Shown here: one piece after another, positions 50,763-59,794 of the stretch | Layout: the number at the start of each line of letters is the position of its first letter | Numbering within the stretch: the first letter of the stretch is position 1 | Origin: Aldehydirespirator sp965205155 | Lineage (GTDB): Bacteria; Actinomycetota; Acidimicrobiia; Acidimicrobiales; Aldehydirespiratoraceae | DNA length: 64,000 bases | Reading direction: 5' to 3' | NCBI GenBank assembly: GCA_965205155.1 | Contig: OZ242033.1 | Location: 3,038,001 to 3,102,000 of the forward strand | Position numbers and translations under genes: made by a program | Notes under the pieces: generated by a model | The model's database searches: none | What the model was told of the DNA's origin: nothing | What the model saw: only the letters and a program-made list of their open reading frames with translations

Positions 50763-52112
50763 TCAGAACTTCTGGATCGTGTGATGGTGGGTCATGGCCG
50801 ATCCGGCCGGACCCAGCAGCATGTGGGCCCGGAGGTTGCGCTTGTGGAAGAGCCGCACCAGCTCGGCGTCGTGCCTGCCGGCGGTGTCGGCGAGCACGAA
50901 GGCCTCAAGCCTGGCCTCCCCGTCTCTCCAGTCTTGCGGTCGGGTTCCGAGCAGTCGCTCGAGGTCGTCGAGGTCGGCCTGCTCGACGGCGTCGCCGATC
51001 TGGTCGCGCCGCTGGAGGTGACGAGCCAGCCGGAACAGCGTGCGCAGCTCGTGGCGGACGAACTGATCATCGGTTGAGACCGATCGCAGCGCCCGCACCA
51101 GGTGGCGGTGGCCGACATCGGCGGTCGAGAAGCGAGGCTCTGGCATCTCCACGGTGGGCAGGTCGATGCCGAGATGCTCCGCCCAGGCTTCGGTGGCGAA
51201 CAGATTGGTCTCGCAGCACCACTGCAGGTTCGTCATCAGGTCCGAGGCCATCGAAGGCTCGCGCAGGGCGTGGCTGTACGCCAACTGGTTCGACAAGGTG
51301 AACGCCAGATGGTGCCAGCGGATGGCGTCCAGGTCGACGGGGCCGCCCGAGAGTTCCTCGTAGCGGGCGTAGAGTTCTCTCATGTCGCCGTAGCCGACGA
51401 CGGTGTCGCGCATGCGCCAGGCGGCGAGATCCATCATGGGATCGCCGAGGTGGCCCAGCTCGAGGTCCAGCACCGCCAGGATCTTGCCGTCGTGGTGGTG
51501 GAACTGGCCCGAGTCCCACACGACGGGCGCTTCGCGACCGGCAGTGTCGATCGGGTTGCGTCGCAGCCACCCGAGGCAGAACTCCAGGAACGGGTCGGGG
51601 TGCGCCTTCATCGAGCGGTAGTGCTCCTCGTAGCGTCGCAGCCCCACCAGTCCGGCCGAGGTCCCATAGTCGGCGCCCCGCCGGATTCCGGCCGAGGCGA
51701 ACGGCTCGACAGGCAGGGCGTGAAGCCGGGCGAGGATGGCGAGGTAGTCGTCCACGGCCGCGACGCGGTCAGCGTCGCCGGTGTCGGTGAAGTGCTCCTG
51801 ACCGCCGACACGGTCCATGACGTAGGCCATGGGCTCGTCGATCCACCCCCGGACCGTCGCCACTGGAATGCCATGCTCGCCCAGCAGCCGCTGGAACGTC
51901 ATCTCGTGCTCGAGCGGGAAGATGAGCGGCATGTCCGTGCGATCGCCGCGTACCACGAGTTCGTGCCGCGTGCCGTCGCGGTCGACGGTCGCGAACCAGA
52001 CCGGTCGCCAGCGTGTCTGGCGAGCCAGGTCGACTACCCGGCCGCCGAAGTCCCGCTCGAACCAGCGGACGATGTTGCCGTCGGCCGCAGCCAGTGACTC
52101 CGGGCTCATCAT
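50763..52112 (-). CDS. phosphotransferase family protein (APH-like)
   Basis: 449 residues; MM start, either Met possible. The aminoglycoside phosphotransferase/kinase-like fold shows LVVRGDRTD with nucleotide-binding strands, VWDSGQFHHHDGKILAVLDLELGHLGDPMMDLA for the catalytic and metal loop (usual HGDxxxxN replaced by WDSGQFHH), and a helical C-terminal third. Relatives occur beside acyl-CoA dehydrogenases in actinobacteria, and their substrates are unknown. The altered catalytic loop may lower or change activity. It is divergent from the LLM oxidoreductase gene. Confidence 0.8.
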   Translation of the reverse strand: MMSPESLAAADGNIVRWFERDFGGRVVDLARQTRWRPVWFATVDRDGTRHELVVRGDRTDMPLIFPLEHEMTFQRLLGEHGIPVATVRGWIDEPMAYVMDRVGGQEHFTDTGDADRVAAVDDYLAILARLHALPVEPFASAGIRRGADYGTSAGLVGLRRYEEHYRSMKAHPDPFLEFCLGWLRRNPIDTAGREAPVVWDSGQFHHHDGKILAVLDLELGHLGDPMMDLAAWRMRDTVVGYGDMRELYARYEELSGGPVDLDAIRWHHLAFTLSNQLAYSHALREPSMASDLMTNLQWCCETNLFATEAWAEHLGIDLPTVEMPEPRFSTADVGHRHLVRALRSVSTDDQFVRHELRTLFRLARHLQRRDQIGDAVEQADLDDLERLLGTRPQDWRDGEARLEAFVLADTAGRHDAELVRLFHKRNLRAHMLLGPAGSAMTHHHTIQKF

Positions 52113-52227
52113 CGCGGCACGCCTCTCCCCTGTCCGCCGGGCCGCTCGGCCCGGACCGCCGGTATCGACGGCAGACCCATTGTGGTCTAGGTTCGCGGTT
52201 CCGCCATCGATTCGACCAGGAGGAGCG

Positions 52228-53274
52228 ATGAGGTTCAGTTTCGTAACGTTGCCCGACTATCCGCTACAGGAGTCCCTCGAGCACATCAAGCTGGCCGACG
52301 AGCTCGGCTTCTACGGGTGCTACGCCGCCGATGAGACCTGGCACAAAGACCTGTACGTGCTGTTCGCCGCGGCAGCATCGGAGACCACCCAGATCCGCAT
52401 GGGTCCCAGCCTGGCCCCCATCGCCCTGCGTGAGCCGACCCTGGTCGCCCAGGCGGTGGCCACCCTCGACGAGTTGACCGGCGGGCGCGCCGAGTGCGTC
52501 ATCTCCAGCGGCAACTTCAGCCTGCTCGCCCAGTACGCCACCGACTGGACGGGCATCAAGCCCCTGTCCAGGGTCAAGGAGGCCCACCAGGTGATGCGCA
52601 CCTTCCTGGACGAGGGCGCGCTGACCTTCGAGGGCGAGTTCTTCAACTACGCCGGGCTGTTCACCTTCGCCCGCCCGGTGCAGGAGCATCTTCCCCTGCT
52701 GATCGGTGCCCTGCGCGGCCCGAAGTCGTTCCAGGCGGCAGGCGAGCTCTCCGACGGCACCCACGCCTTCGCCCAATACTCCACCGAGGCGTGCAACTAC
52801 ATGGTGGAGAACTTGAGGATCGGAGCGGAGCGGGCCGGGCGCAACTGGCAGGACCTCGACATCGCGGTCTGGAACGTGTTCGCCATCGGACCCGACTCGG
52901 CCAAGGCCAAGGCCGCGGCCCAGACCATCGGGGCGTTCTACATCCCGGCCATGGCGGTGGAGCAGATGGAGCGCCACGGCGTCTCGCAGTCCGACGTGCA
53001 GCCCATCCTCGACGCCTTCGCCGACGGGGACGTCCAGGGAGCCATCGACGCCATGACGCCCGAGATCGCCGAGAAGCTGTCAGTGGCAGGCACCCCCGCC
53101 GAGGTGGTCGACAAGATCGGCTCGGACATCGAGCCGAGCGGCGTCAACCACTTCATCGCCTGCATCACCGACTCGTTCCTGCTGAACGCCTTCACCGGAC
53201 GGGACATCGAGGTTCCCGATGTGCAGGGCCAGCTGCAGCTGATCCATGACGAGGTGATGCCCGCCTTCCGCTAG
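52228..53274 (+). CDS. LLM-class (luciferase-like) oxidoreductase, probably F420-dependent
   Basis: 348 residues from the ATG at 52228 after GGAGGAGCG. MRFSFVTLPDYPLQESLEHIKLADELGFYGCY is the luciferase-like TIM-barrel start; IRMGPSLAPIALREPTLVAQAVATLDELTGGR is the core motif, and PLLIGALRGPKSFQAAGELSDG is the family substrate segment. Actinobacterial members use F420H2 or FMN. The substrate is unknown. It overlaps the TetR gene tail to tail by 4 bases. Confidence 0.88.
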   Translation: MRFSFVTLPDYPLQESLEHIKLADELGFYGCYAADETWHKDLYVLFAAAASETTQIRMGPSLAPIALREPTLVAQAVATLDELTGGRAECVISSGNFSLLAQYATDWTGIKPLSRVKEAHQVMRTFLDEGALTFEGEFFNYAGLFTFARPVQEHLPLLIGALRGPKSFQAAGELSDGTHAFAQYSTEACNYMVENLRIGAERAGRNWQDLDIAVWNVFAIGPDSAKAKAAAQTIGAFYIPAMAVEQMERHGVSQSDVQPILDAFADGDVQGAIDAMTPEIAEKLSVAGTPAEVVDKIGSDIEPSGVNHFIACITDSFLLNAFTGRDIEVPDVQGQLQLIHDEVMPAFR

Positions 53275-53912
53275 GAGTTGTGCGGAGCCGTCGCGCCGAT
53301 GAGGGTCGAGATGAGCCGGTTCCACTCGTCCTGGGTCGGGACGTAGCGATCGTCGAGCCCGGCCGACACGAGCAGGTGGGCGCCGAGCGCGGCGGCCCGG
53401 CACATCAAGGACATGGCGGCCGTGCTCAGTTCGGGGTCCACGAAGCCGGCCTGCTTGCCCTCCTCGATGATCTCGGAAATCTGCTGGGCGTCCTGGTTCA
53501 GGAACGCCAGCAGGCACTCCTTGATCTGCTCGTTGTTGCGGGCGCTGCCGAAGACCTGCACCAGCACGTCTCGCGAGTCGTCGGCCTCCAGGAGGCTTGC
53601 CCCCAGGGTCTCGATCATGTCCGGTGCCCGCATCCCGTCGACGCCCGACTTCTTGATCCGGTTGGCCGGCAAGCTCTGCTGGAAGATGTAGTCGAGGGCG
53701 GCGACCATCACATCGGTCTTGGTGGGCCAGCGCGCGTACACCGCTCCCGACGTCAGCCCGGCGCGACGAGCAATGGCACTGACGCGGGCTGCGTCGAAGC
53801 CGTGCTCCACGAACTCCCTGGCCGCGGCCTCCAGCAGCCGTTCGGTCGTCGCATGGGTTCCGCTTCGGCGACGCGGTGTATCGCCACTGGTGGATTGGAT
53901 TTCTCCTGGCAC
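53271..53912 (-). CDS. TetR-family transcriptional regulator
   Basis: About 213 residues from a GTG at 53912; TTG at 53945 and GTG at 53930 are alternatives, but they lie in an AT-rich, promoter-like stretch. TTERLLEAAAREFVEHGFDAARVSAIARRAGLTSGAVYARWPTKTDVMVAAL is a complete TetR helix-turn-helix. The C-terminal half is a helical ligand-binding domain. It may control the convergent LLM gene or the fatty-acid genes nearby. Repression of its own promoter is usual. Confidence 0.88.
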   Translation of the reverse strand: MPGEIQSTSGDTPRRRSGTHATTERLLEAAAREFVEHGFDAARVSAIARRAGLTSGAVYARWPTKTDVMVAALDYIFQQSLPANRIKKSGVDGMRAPDMIETLGASLLEADDSRDVLVQVFGSARNNEQIKECLLAFLNQDAQQISEIIEEGKQAGFVDPELSTAAMSLMCRAAALGAHLLVSAGLDDRYVPTQDEWNRLISTLIGATAPHNS

Positions 53913-53997
53913 GGCTATCAATTGAACCACAAATAATCGTGCCAACTGTGATCAAGCACCGAGTGAGCCCGGAAGCGCCAACTCCCGTGTCGATTCT

Positions 53998-54837
53998 CTA
54001 GCGACCGCTCCGGTCCTGCCGCGAGAGCACCAGCGTCGCCCACTCGCCGGACGTTCGGCGGGCAACCTCGGTGAGAGGGTGCAGGAAGTCGACCGCCTGA
54101 GAGCACTGCGACGGCGAGATCCCACCCACCGCGAGCCAGCCTTCCGGTGACACGTGCGAGACCAATTCCGAGGCGAGCTCGACAATCCCCGCCCTCGCGA
54201 TGTTGGCCAGAACCACGTCGAAGACGCCATCGATACGACCCAGCGCGGCGAGCGTCGCCTCCATACGGCAGGCCATGCCGTTGGCCTGTGCGTTGCGTCG
54301 CGCCGCCGCGACGGCGTCAGGCTTGAGGTCTACCGCCACGACCCTCGCGGCGCCGAGCTTGAGCGCGCAGAGTCCGAGAATGCCGCTCCCGCAGCCAACA
54401 TCGAGAACCCACTCGCCTCCGCCGACCCGGTGCACCAACTCCTCGACGATCTGCCGGGTCGTCGGATGGTGGCCGCTGCCGAATCCGCCCGGTCCGAGTT
54501 CGATCAACTCCATGAGCTGACTGCGCTCGTGCTCCGACCACGCATAGCAGACACTGATCCGTTCGCCGATCGTGACGGGACGAGTGTCCCGATGCCACGC
54601 CTGGAGTGCAGCGCCTCCGTCCGGCCTCGTCACCGCCATCACGCCCTCAGTCCGAAGCGACGCGGCGAGGCTTGCCTCGCTCCGCTCGTCATCCGCCGAG
54701 GCCAACACAACCCGGCGGGTGTCGCTGGGCGCAACGACCTCTACCGGGCGAACACCGAGTTCTTGGAGGCGGTGGCACACTCCGGCAAGTTCACCTTCGG
54801 TTGTCGCGACCGCGATCACCGCCACACGATGCCACAC
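53998..54837 (-). CDS. prmA: ribosomal protein L11 methyltransferase-like (PrmA)
   Basis: 279 residues. An N-terminal L11-recognition-like domain (1-90) is followed by GGFGSGHHPTTR, the PrmA signature. The SAM motif is VLDVGCGSGILGLCALKLGA, with VVAVDLKPDAV, and NIARAGIVELA takes the catalytic position normally read as N-I-x-x-P (Ala/Gly here). Its size equals PrmA. It methylates lysines of L11 if functional. The weak N-terminal similarity leaves room for another protein target. Confidence 0.82.
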   Translation of the reverse strand: MWHRVAVIAVATTEGELAGVCHRLQELGVRPVEVVAPSDTRRVVLASADDERSEASLAASLRTEGVMAVTRPDGGAALQAWHRDTRPVTIGERISVCYAWSEHERSQLMELIELGPGGFGSGHHPTTRQIVEELVHRVGGGEWVLDVGCGSGILGLCALKLGAARVVAVDLKPDAVAAARRNAQANGMACRMEATLAALGRIDGVFDVVLANIARAGIVELASELVSHVSPEGWLAVGGISPSQCSQAVDFLHPLTEVARRTSGEWATLVLSRQDRSGR

Positions 54838-54897
54838 GCCGCCGCCACAAGAGGGTCCGCAGACTGGTGAGAGCGCCTCGCGCCGACAGGGGGTGTC

Positions 54898-54947
54898 TCC
54901 CGCTCTTGTTCGCTGCGCTCACGGGCCGCTCGGGCCACGGCCTCGCT
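54898..54947 (-). repeat. dispersed ~50-bp repeat, copy 2
   Basis: Reverse complement of 10665-10715: tcccgctcttgttcgct, then gcgctcacgggccgctcggg and ccacggcctcgctc, about two mismatches. It lies in the 188-base gap between prmA and the antitoxin-like gene, outside coding sequence. Confidence 0.75.
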
Positions 54948-55025
54948 CGCGCCAGTCGGCTGGTCGCGGCCATTCGCTCGGCCTCTGGACGATGTGGCGA
55001 CGACGCCACGGATCGCGTCGTGTTG

Positions 55026-55496
55026 TCAGACGTCCAGTTCTCGGTGTTGACCCTCGGCCGTCAACTCGGCCGCAATGGCACGACGCTCCGCCTCATCGAA
55101 ATGCTTGAAGGCAACAACGTCTGACAGCAGGAGCCTGCGGCGGTTGCCGACGCGACGAAACGGGATCCGGCGTTGGTCCAACAGTTTGACGAGGTAGGGC
55201 CGGGACACGTTGAGCAGATCGGCTGCCTGCTGGGTCGTCAGTTCCGTCTTGACGGTTGAGACGGCGACCGCGTCGCCCGCCGCGGTCTGGGCCAAGACCC
55301 GGATGAGCAGATTGAGAACATCGACGGGCACGTCGAAGGTCTCTTCATCGTCGGCGCCGAGCGAGAGCGACGCCGTCGAGGCCTCGGGATGCTGATCCAG
55401 GAACTGCTTCAGCGTGTCGGCAGCGTGAGCCGCCTGCACCGACGTTGCTTCGTCCGGAACGATGAAATGGTGCGCTGAGCGAGCGCTGAGTTGCAT
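55026..55496 (-). CDS. excisionase-family HTH antitoxin, orphan
   Basis: 156 residues. LTTQQAADLLNVSRPYLVKLLDQRRIPFRRVGNRRRLLLSDVVAFK is the helix-turn-helix of the excisionase-like antitoxins that usually pair with PIN toxins. The N-terminal 85 residues (PEASTASLSLGADDEETFDVPVDVLNLLIRVL) match that antitoxin type. No PIN gene follows; the downstream gap is filled by the dispersed repeat, so the toxin is missing. An AT-rich stretch at 55543-55565 (ctataggtgctaatactata) is the likely promoter/operator. Confidence 0.82.
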   Translation of the reverse strand: MQLSARSAHHFIVPDEATSVQAAHAADTLKQFLDQHPEASTASLSLGADDEETFDVPVDVLNLLIRVLAQTAAGDAVAVSTVKTELTTQQAADLLNVSRPYLVKLLDQRRIPFRRVGNRRRLLLSDVVAFKHFDEAERRAIAAELTAEGQHRELDV

Positions 55497-55670
55497 GGCT
55501 CTCCTGTCCTTCGACTTGCCCGCCGCTGAAGCCTTCTGTCCGCTATAGGTGCTAATACTATATTTGTGGCTGGCCCCTAGCCGTTAGAGAGCTTGCCGGG
55601 ATAACTGATGCTAGCTGCCACCCCCTCGAGCAATGAGCACCCCACCCTGACCACGTTGTACCGTTGACGA

Positions 55671-56711
55671 GTGCGCGGTGCGATCTACGAGGAGTTCAAC
55701 GGGCCGATCACGGTAGAGGATCTTCCTGATCCGGCTGTGCCCCGTGACGGGGTCGTGATCGAGATTCGAGCGTCTGGACTATGCCGCAGCGACCTGTTCG
55801 CGTGGCATGGCCACGACCCGACCATGGCGTTGCCCCATGTGCCCGGCCACGAGCTGGCGGGAGTGGTGGCCGAGGCCGGGCCGGACACCACTCGCTGGTC
55901 GGCGGGAGACCGGGTGATTGCACCGTTCTGTTGCGGGTGCGGCGCTTGCGAGCAGTGCCGGGCCGGGAATGAGCAGATCTGCGACAACTACTTCCAGCCC
56001 GGCTTCACCCACTGGGGCTCATTCGCCCGCTACTGCGCCATCGCCCACGCCGACACCAATCTGGCCGAGCTGCCGGGCGACGTCTCGTTCGGGCACGGCT
56101 CGATCCTGGGATGCCGGATGATCACGGCCTACCGGGCGCTGATCGAGCGGGCCCGGCTCACCTCCGGCGAATGGCTGGCCGTTCACGGCTGCGGGGGGCT
56201 TGGACTGTGCATGGTGATGATCGGCGCTGCCGTCGGTGCCCGGGTCGTGGCCGTGGACATCGAGGATCGGGCCCTGGCGCTGGCGTCCGCGATGGGGGCG
56301 ACCGCAACCGTCACCGCTGATCCCGACAACGGACGGGCCACGGTGGGCGCGGTGCGCGACGCGACCGGAGGGGGCGCCCACGTGTCGGTCGACGCGCTCG
56401 GCAACCACGAGGTGGCCGCCAACTCTGTGCGATGCCTGCGCAAGCAGGGCCGCCACGTCCAGGCCGGGCTGCTGTCGGCTCGGGCCACGGCCCTGCCGGT
56501 GGCCACCATCATCATGAAGGAGCTGGAAGTGCTCGGAACCAAGGGCATGTCGGCCCGCCAGTACCCGGCCCTGATGGAACTGATAGCCCGGACCGGCATG
56601 GACCTCGGCCTGCTGGTGAGCCGAACCATGGCCCTCGACGACCTGCCCGAGGCCTTCGAGACCATGGCGGACTTCGGAGCCAGCGGCGTGGCCGTCGTCA
56701 CCGAGTTCTGA
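55671..56711 (+). CDS. zinc-dependent alcohol dehydrogenase
   Basis: 346 residues from a GTG. The catalytic-zinc region GLCRSDLFAWHGH and GHELAG are present, as is the structural zinc loop CGCGACEQCRAGNEQIC with four Cys, and the Rossmann GCGGLGL and VDIEDRA for NAD(H). The medium-chain dehydrogenase family oxidises alcohols; the substrate is unknown. The acyl-CoA dehydrogenase gene follows 26 bases later, suggesting one catabolic operon. Confidence 0.92.
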   Translation: MRGAIYEEFNGPITVEDLPDPAVPRDGVVIEIRASGLCRSDLFAWHGHDPTMALPHVPGHELAGVVAEAGPDTTRWSAGDRVIAPFCCGCGACEQCRAGNEQICDNYFQPGFTHWGSFARYCAIAHADTNLAELPGDVSFGHGSILGCRMITAYRALIERARLTSGEWLAVHGCGGLGLCMVMIGAAVGARVVAVDIEDRALALASAMGATATVTADPDNGRATVGAVRDATGGGAHVSVDALGNHEVAANSVRCLRKQGRHVQAGLLSARATALPVATIIMKELEVLGTKGMSARQYPALMELIARTGMDLGLLVSRTMALDDLPEAFETMADFGASGVAVVTEF

Positions 56712-56737
56712 GACTCCCGGCCTCTAGGCTGGGCGCC

Positions 56738-57964
56738 GTGGCCGACGAAGTCCTGCCCCCCGGCGAAGACGAGGCGTTCCGGGCCCGCTGCCGCGCCTTC
56801 CTGGACGAGCACGCCACCGGCATCTCGCTGGGCGGGCGTCCCGACCCGCGGGGCGAATTGCGTCTGCGGGCGGCCCAGCGCTTCCAGAAGGCTCTGGCCG
56901 ACGAGGGGCTGGCGGGGCTCACCTACGCGGTCGAGTACGGCGGCGCCGGGATGACCAAGGCCCATGAGAAGGCATGGCGCGACACCTACAGCGCCTACCC
57001 CAACATGACCTACGACCTGCTCATCTCCCATGGGATGTGCTTGCCCATGATGGCCGAGTACGGCACCCATTCCCAGAAGTCGGCCTACCTGGCTCGCATC
57101 ATCTCCGCCGAGGACGTGTGGTGCCAGATGTTCTCCGAGCCCGGTGCCGGCTCCGACGTAGCCAGCCTGCAGACCCGGGCCGAGCGCGACGGCGACGAAT
57201 GGATCATCCACGGCCAGAAGGTGTGGACCACGCTGGCGCACCTGTGCGCCTACGGGATCATCATCGCCCGCACGGACCCCACCGTCCCCAAGCACGCCGG
57301 GATCTCGATGTTCATCGTGCCCATGGACGCCGAGGGAGTCGAGGTCCGGCCCATCCACCAGATCGACGGCGGCACCCACTTCAACGAGGTCTTCTTCACG
57401 GACGTGCGCATCGGCTCGGACAGCCTGCTCGGCGATCTGAACAACGGCTGGCGCATGGCGACGGCCATGCTGATGTACGAGCGGGTGGCCATCGGATCGG
57501 GCACCACGGGCGGGATAACCACCGACCGGACCGACCGCCTGATCGAAGAGGCCCGCAAGCGCGGCGTCATTCAGGACCCGGCCCTGCGCCAGAAGCTGAT
57601 GCGGCTGCGCACCCTCGAGACCTGCCTGTCGCTGGTGGCCATGCGCACCCGAGCAGAACTCGAGGCGGGACGCACCCCCGGACCGGGCGGCTCCATCGGA
57701 AAGCTGGCCACCGTCGGGATCGCCGACCTGCATACGGAAGTGTCCATGGCCATAGCCGGAACCTCCGGCGTGGCCTGGGAGGACGAGGCCGACGCCTTCT
57801 GGCAGCGCCAGGCCCTCACATCGCTTCAGGCCGGGATTGCGGGCGGGACCACCGAGATCCAGCGCAACATCATCGGAGACCGGGTGCTGGGACTGCCCCG
57901 GGACATCAGCGTCGACCGGGGCGTCCCCTACAAGGATCTGACGGTCGGCACCCAGACCCGCTAA
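56738..57964 (+). CDS. acyl-CoA dehydrogenase
   Basis: 408 residues from the GTG at 56738. The FAD/substrate motif QMFSEPGAGSDVASLQTRAERDGDEWIIHGQKVWTT is standard, as are FFTDVRIGSDSLLGDLNNGW and the C-terminal FAD contact GGTTEIQRNIIGDRVLGLPRD. It introduces the alpha-beta double bond into acyl-CoA, passing electrons to ETF. The actinobacterial FadE group includes similar enzymes for sterol or branched chains. A nested palindrome follows 11 bases after the stop and may end transcription. Confidence 0.93.
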   Translation: MADEVLPPGEDEAFRARCRAFLDEHATGISLGGRPDPRGELRLRAAQRFQKALADEGLAGLTYAVEYGGAGMTKAHEKAWRDTYSAYPNMTYDLLISHGMCLPMMAEYGTHSQKSAYLARIISAEDVWCQMFSEPGAGSDVASLQTRAERDGDEWIIHGQKVWTTLAHLCAYGIIIARTDPTVPKHAGISMFIVPMDAEGVEVRPIHQIDGGTHFNEVFFTDVRIGSDSLLGDLNNGWRMATAMLMYERVAIGSGTTGGITTDRTDRLIEEARKRGVIQDPALRQKLMRLRTLETCLSLVAMRTRAELEAGRTPGPGGSIGKLATVGIADLHTEVSMAIAGTSGVAWEDEADAFWQRQALTSLQAGIAGGTTEIQRNIIGDRVLGLPRDISVDRGVPYKDLTVGTQTR

Positions 57965-57975
57965 CAGCAGCCTCC

Positions 57976-58030
57976 CGGCTGTATATCGCGATTTCTTGTC
58001 GATATGACAGGTTTTCGCGATATACAGCCG
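57976..58030. terminator. 16-bp perfect inverted repeat with an inner palindrome
   Basis: cggctgtatatcgcga (57976-57991) and tcgcgatatacagccg (58015-58030) are exact reverse complements; the loop contains another pair, tgtc...gaca (tgtcgatatgaca). It lies between convergent acyl-CoA dehydrogenase and Lrp genes, so it may serve as a bidirectional terminator. It is AT-richer than its surroundings and could instead be a small mobile palindrome. Confidence 0.6.
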
Positions 58031-58041
58031 CAGCTCGGGGG

Positions 58042-58503
58042 CTAGAGCAGGTGGCGGGTGGTCTGGTAGACGGTCCGGATGGCGAAGTTGGAGCGCAGCC
58101 GGGCCACACCCGCGAGCCTCGACAGGTGCTGGTTGTGGATGCGCCCGAAGTCGCGGTGGTCCTGCACGGCCAGGTGCACCAGGTAGTCGGCGTCGCCCGC
58201 CACCAGGTGGCATGACATGACCTCCGGCACGGCGCGCACCTCGTCCTCGAACCGTCGCAGCGACTCCTCGCTCTGGCTGACCAGGGAGACCTCGACGAAC
58301 ACGTCCAAGTCCCTGCCGATGGCCTCGGTGTCCAGAATCATCACATAACCGGAGATGACGCCGTCGGCTTCGAGCCGGCGCACCCGCCGGTGGCATGCCG
58401 AGGTGGACAGACCTATACGGGACGCGAGCTCGGCGTGCGAGACCCGCCCGTCCAGCTGCAACTCGTTGAGAATGAGATGATCGGTCGAATCGATGTCAGG
58501 CAT
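58042..58503 (-). CDS. Lrp/AsnC-family regulator (AldR-like)
   Basis: 153 residues from the ATG at 58503; another Met two codons upstream is possible. TDHLILNELQLDGRVSHAELASRIGLSTSACHRRVRRLEADGVISGY is the Lrp helix-turn-helix; the C-terminal RAM domain (VPEVMSCHLVAGDADYLVHLAV) binds amino acids. It is divergent from alanine dehydrogenase, so it is probably the alanine-responsive activator of ald, as AldR is in mycobacteria. Confidence 0.92.
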   Translation of the reverse strand: MPDIDSTDHLILNELQLDGRVSHAELASRIGLSTSACHRRVRRLEADGVISGYVMILDTEAIGRDLDVFVEVSLVSQSEESLRRFEDEVRAVPEVMSCHLVAGDADYLVHLAVQDHRDFGRIHNQHLSRLAGVARLRSNFAIRTVYQTTRHLL

Positions 58504-58647
58504 GAACATATTTTGCGCTGAATCAGTGATCAGGTGCAAGTAATGAGCATCGCAGTGACAATTGAGAGGAATATTGCTCAAAATGTGTCTTGTACACGCG
58601 TGTAATCTGTCATGCGTTGCATTCAGTCGCAGGTGGAGGGGTCCAAC
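58504..58647. promoter_or_regulatory. divergent lrp-ald control region
   Basis: 144 bases, AT-rich for this genome. atattttgcgc near 58507 and gctcaaaatgtg near 58577 are inversely related, the kind of spaced half-sites Lrp proteins bind. A further ttgtacacgcgtgtaatc at 58591 looks dyadic. Both promoters should be here. Confidence 0.5.
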
Positions 58648-59763
58648 ATGCGCATCGGAGTGCCCAAGGAGGTCAAGAGCGAGGAGCGCCGGGTCGGGCT
58701 GACCCCCGACAGCGTGCGCGAAGTCACCGACCGTGGCCATGAGGTGTACGTGGAGCGGGACGCGGGCGCGGGCGCCGGGTTCGACGACGACGAGTACAAG
58801 GACCGCGGGGCCATCATGGTGCCCGATGCCGAGGAGCTCTTCGAGATCGCCGAGCTGATCGTGAAGGTCAAGGAGCCCCTGGCGGAGGAGCGGGCCCGCC
58901 TGACGGCCGGCCACACCCTGTTCACCTACCTGCATCTCGCCCCCGACCCCGACCAGGCCAACGACCTGATCGCCAGCGGGGCCACTGCCATCGCCTACGA
59001 ATCGGTCACCGACCGCAGGGGCCGGCTCCCCCTACTGGCCCCCATGTCCCAGGTGGCGGGCCGCCTGGCCATCCAGGCCGGCGCCCGCTGCCTGGAGGCA
59101 TCCGCCGGCGGCCGGGGGGTGCTGCTGGGCGGGGTTCCCGGCGTAGCCGCCGCCCCGGTCACGGTGATCGGCGGCGGCGTGGTCGGCACCAACGCGGTGG
59201 AGATGGCCCTGGGGCTCGGCGCCGACGTGACCGTGCTGGATCGCGACATGGCCGTGCTCGAGTCGCTGGCCGCCCGCTTCGGTCCGGCGCTGCGCACCCT
59301 GTACTCCAGCCCCACCCGTCTGGCCCAGGCGGTGTACACCGCCGATCTGGTGATCGGGGCCGTGCTCTTGCCCGGGGCCAGAGCGCCCCGGCTGATCACG
59401 AGACAGATGGTGAAGGTCATGCGACCGGGCACGGTGATCGTGGACGTGGCCATCGACCAGGGCGGCTGCGCCGAGACCTCCAGGCCCACCACCCACGCCG
59501 AGCCCACCTACGTGGTCGACGACGTGGTCCACTACTGCGTGGCCAACATGCCCGGAGCGGTCCCCCGCACCTCGACCCAGGCCCTCAACAACGCCACGCT
59601 CCCCTACGTGCACAAGCTGGCCGACCAGGGCGTGGTCCAAGCCATCGCGGCCGACAAGGGCCTGCAGGACGGCCTCAGCGTGCGCCACGGCCGGATCACC
59701 GAGCCCGCCGTGGCCGACGCCCTGGACCTGGACTACACCGAGCCCCTCGACACGCTGCGCTGA
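58648..59763 (+). CDS. ald: alanine dehydrogenase
   Basis: 371 residues from the ATG at 58648 after GGTGGAGGGG. MRIGVPKEVKSEERRVGLTP, the substrate Lys in VKVKEPL, YLHLAPD with catalytic His, MSQVAGRLA and the NAD loop VIGGGVVGTNAVEMA are the hallmarks. It interconverts L-alanine and pyruvate plus ammonium with NAD. Full length and intact. It is probably controlled by the divergent Lrp gene in response to alanine. Confidence 0.95.
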   Translation: MRIGVPKEVKSEERRVGLTPDSVREVTDRGHEVYVERDAGAGAGFDDDEYKDRGAIMVPDAEELFEIAELIVKVKEPLAEERARLTAGHTLFTYLHLAPDPDQANDLIASGATAIAYESVTDRRGRLPLLAPMSQVAGRLAIQAGARCLEASAGGRGVLLGGVPGVAAAPVTVIGGGVVGTNAVEMALGLGADVTVLDRDMAVLESLAARFGPALRTLYSSPTRLAQAVYTADLVIGAVLLPGARAPRLITRQMVKVMRPGTVIVDVAIDQGGCAETSRPTTHAEPTYVVDDVVHYCVANMPGAVPRTSTQALNNATLPYVHKLADQGVVQAIAADKGLQDGLSVRHGRITEPAVADALDLDYTEPLDTLR

Positions 59764-59794
59764 GGAGGCCGATCGGGCCGGGCCGGCCTGCCCG

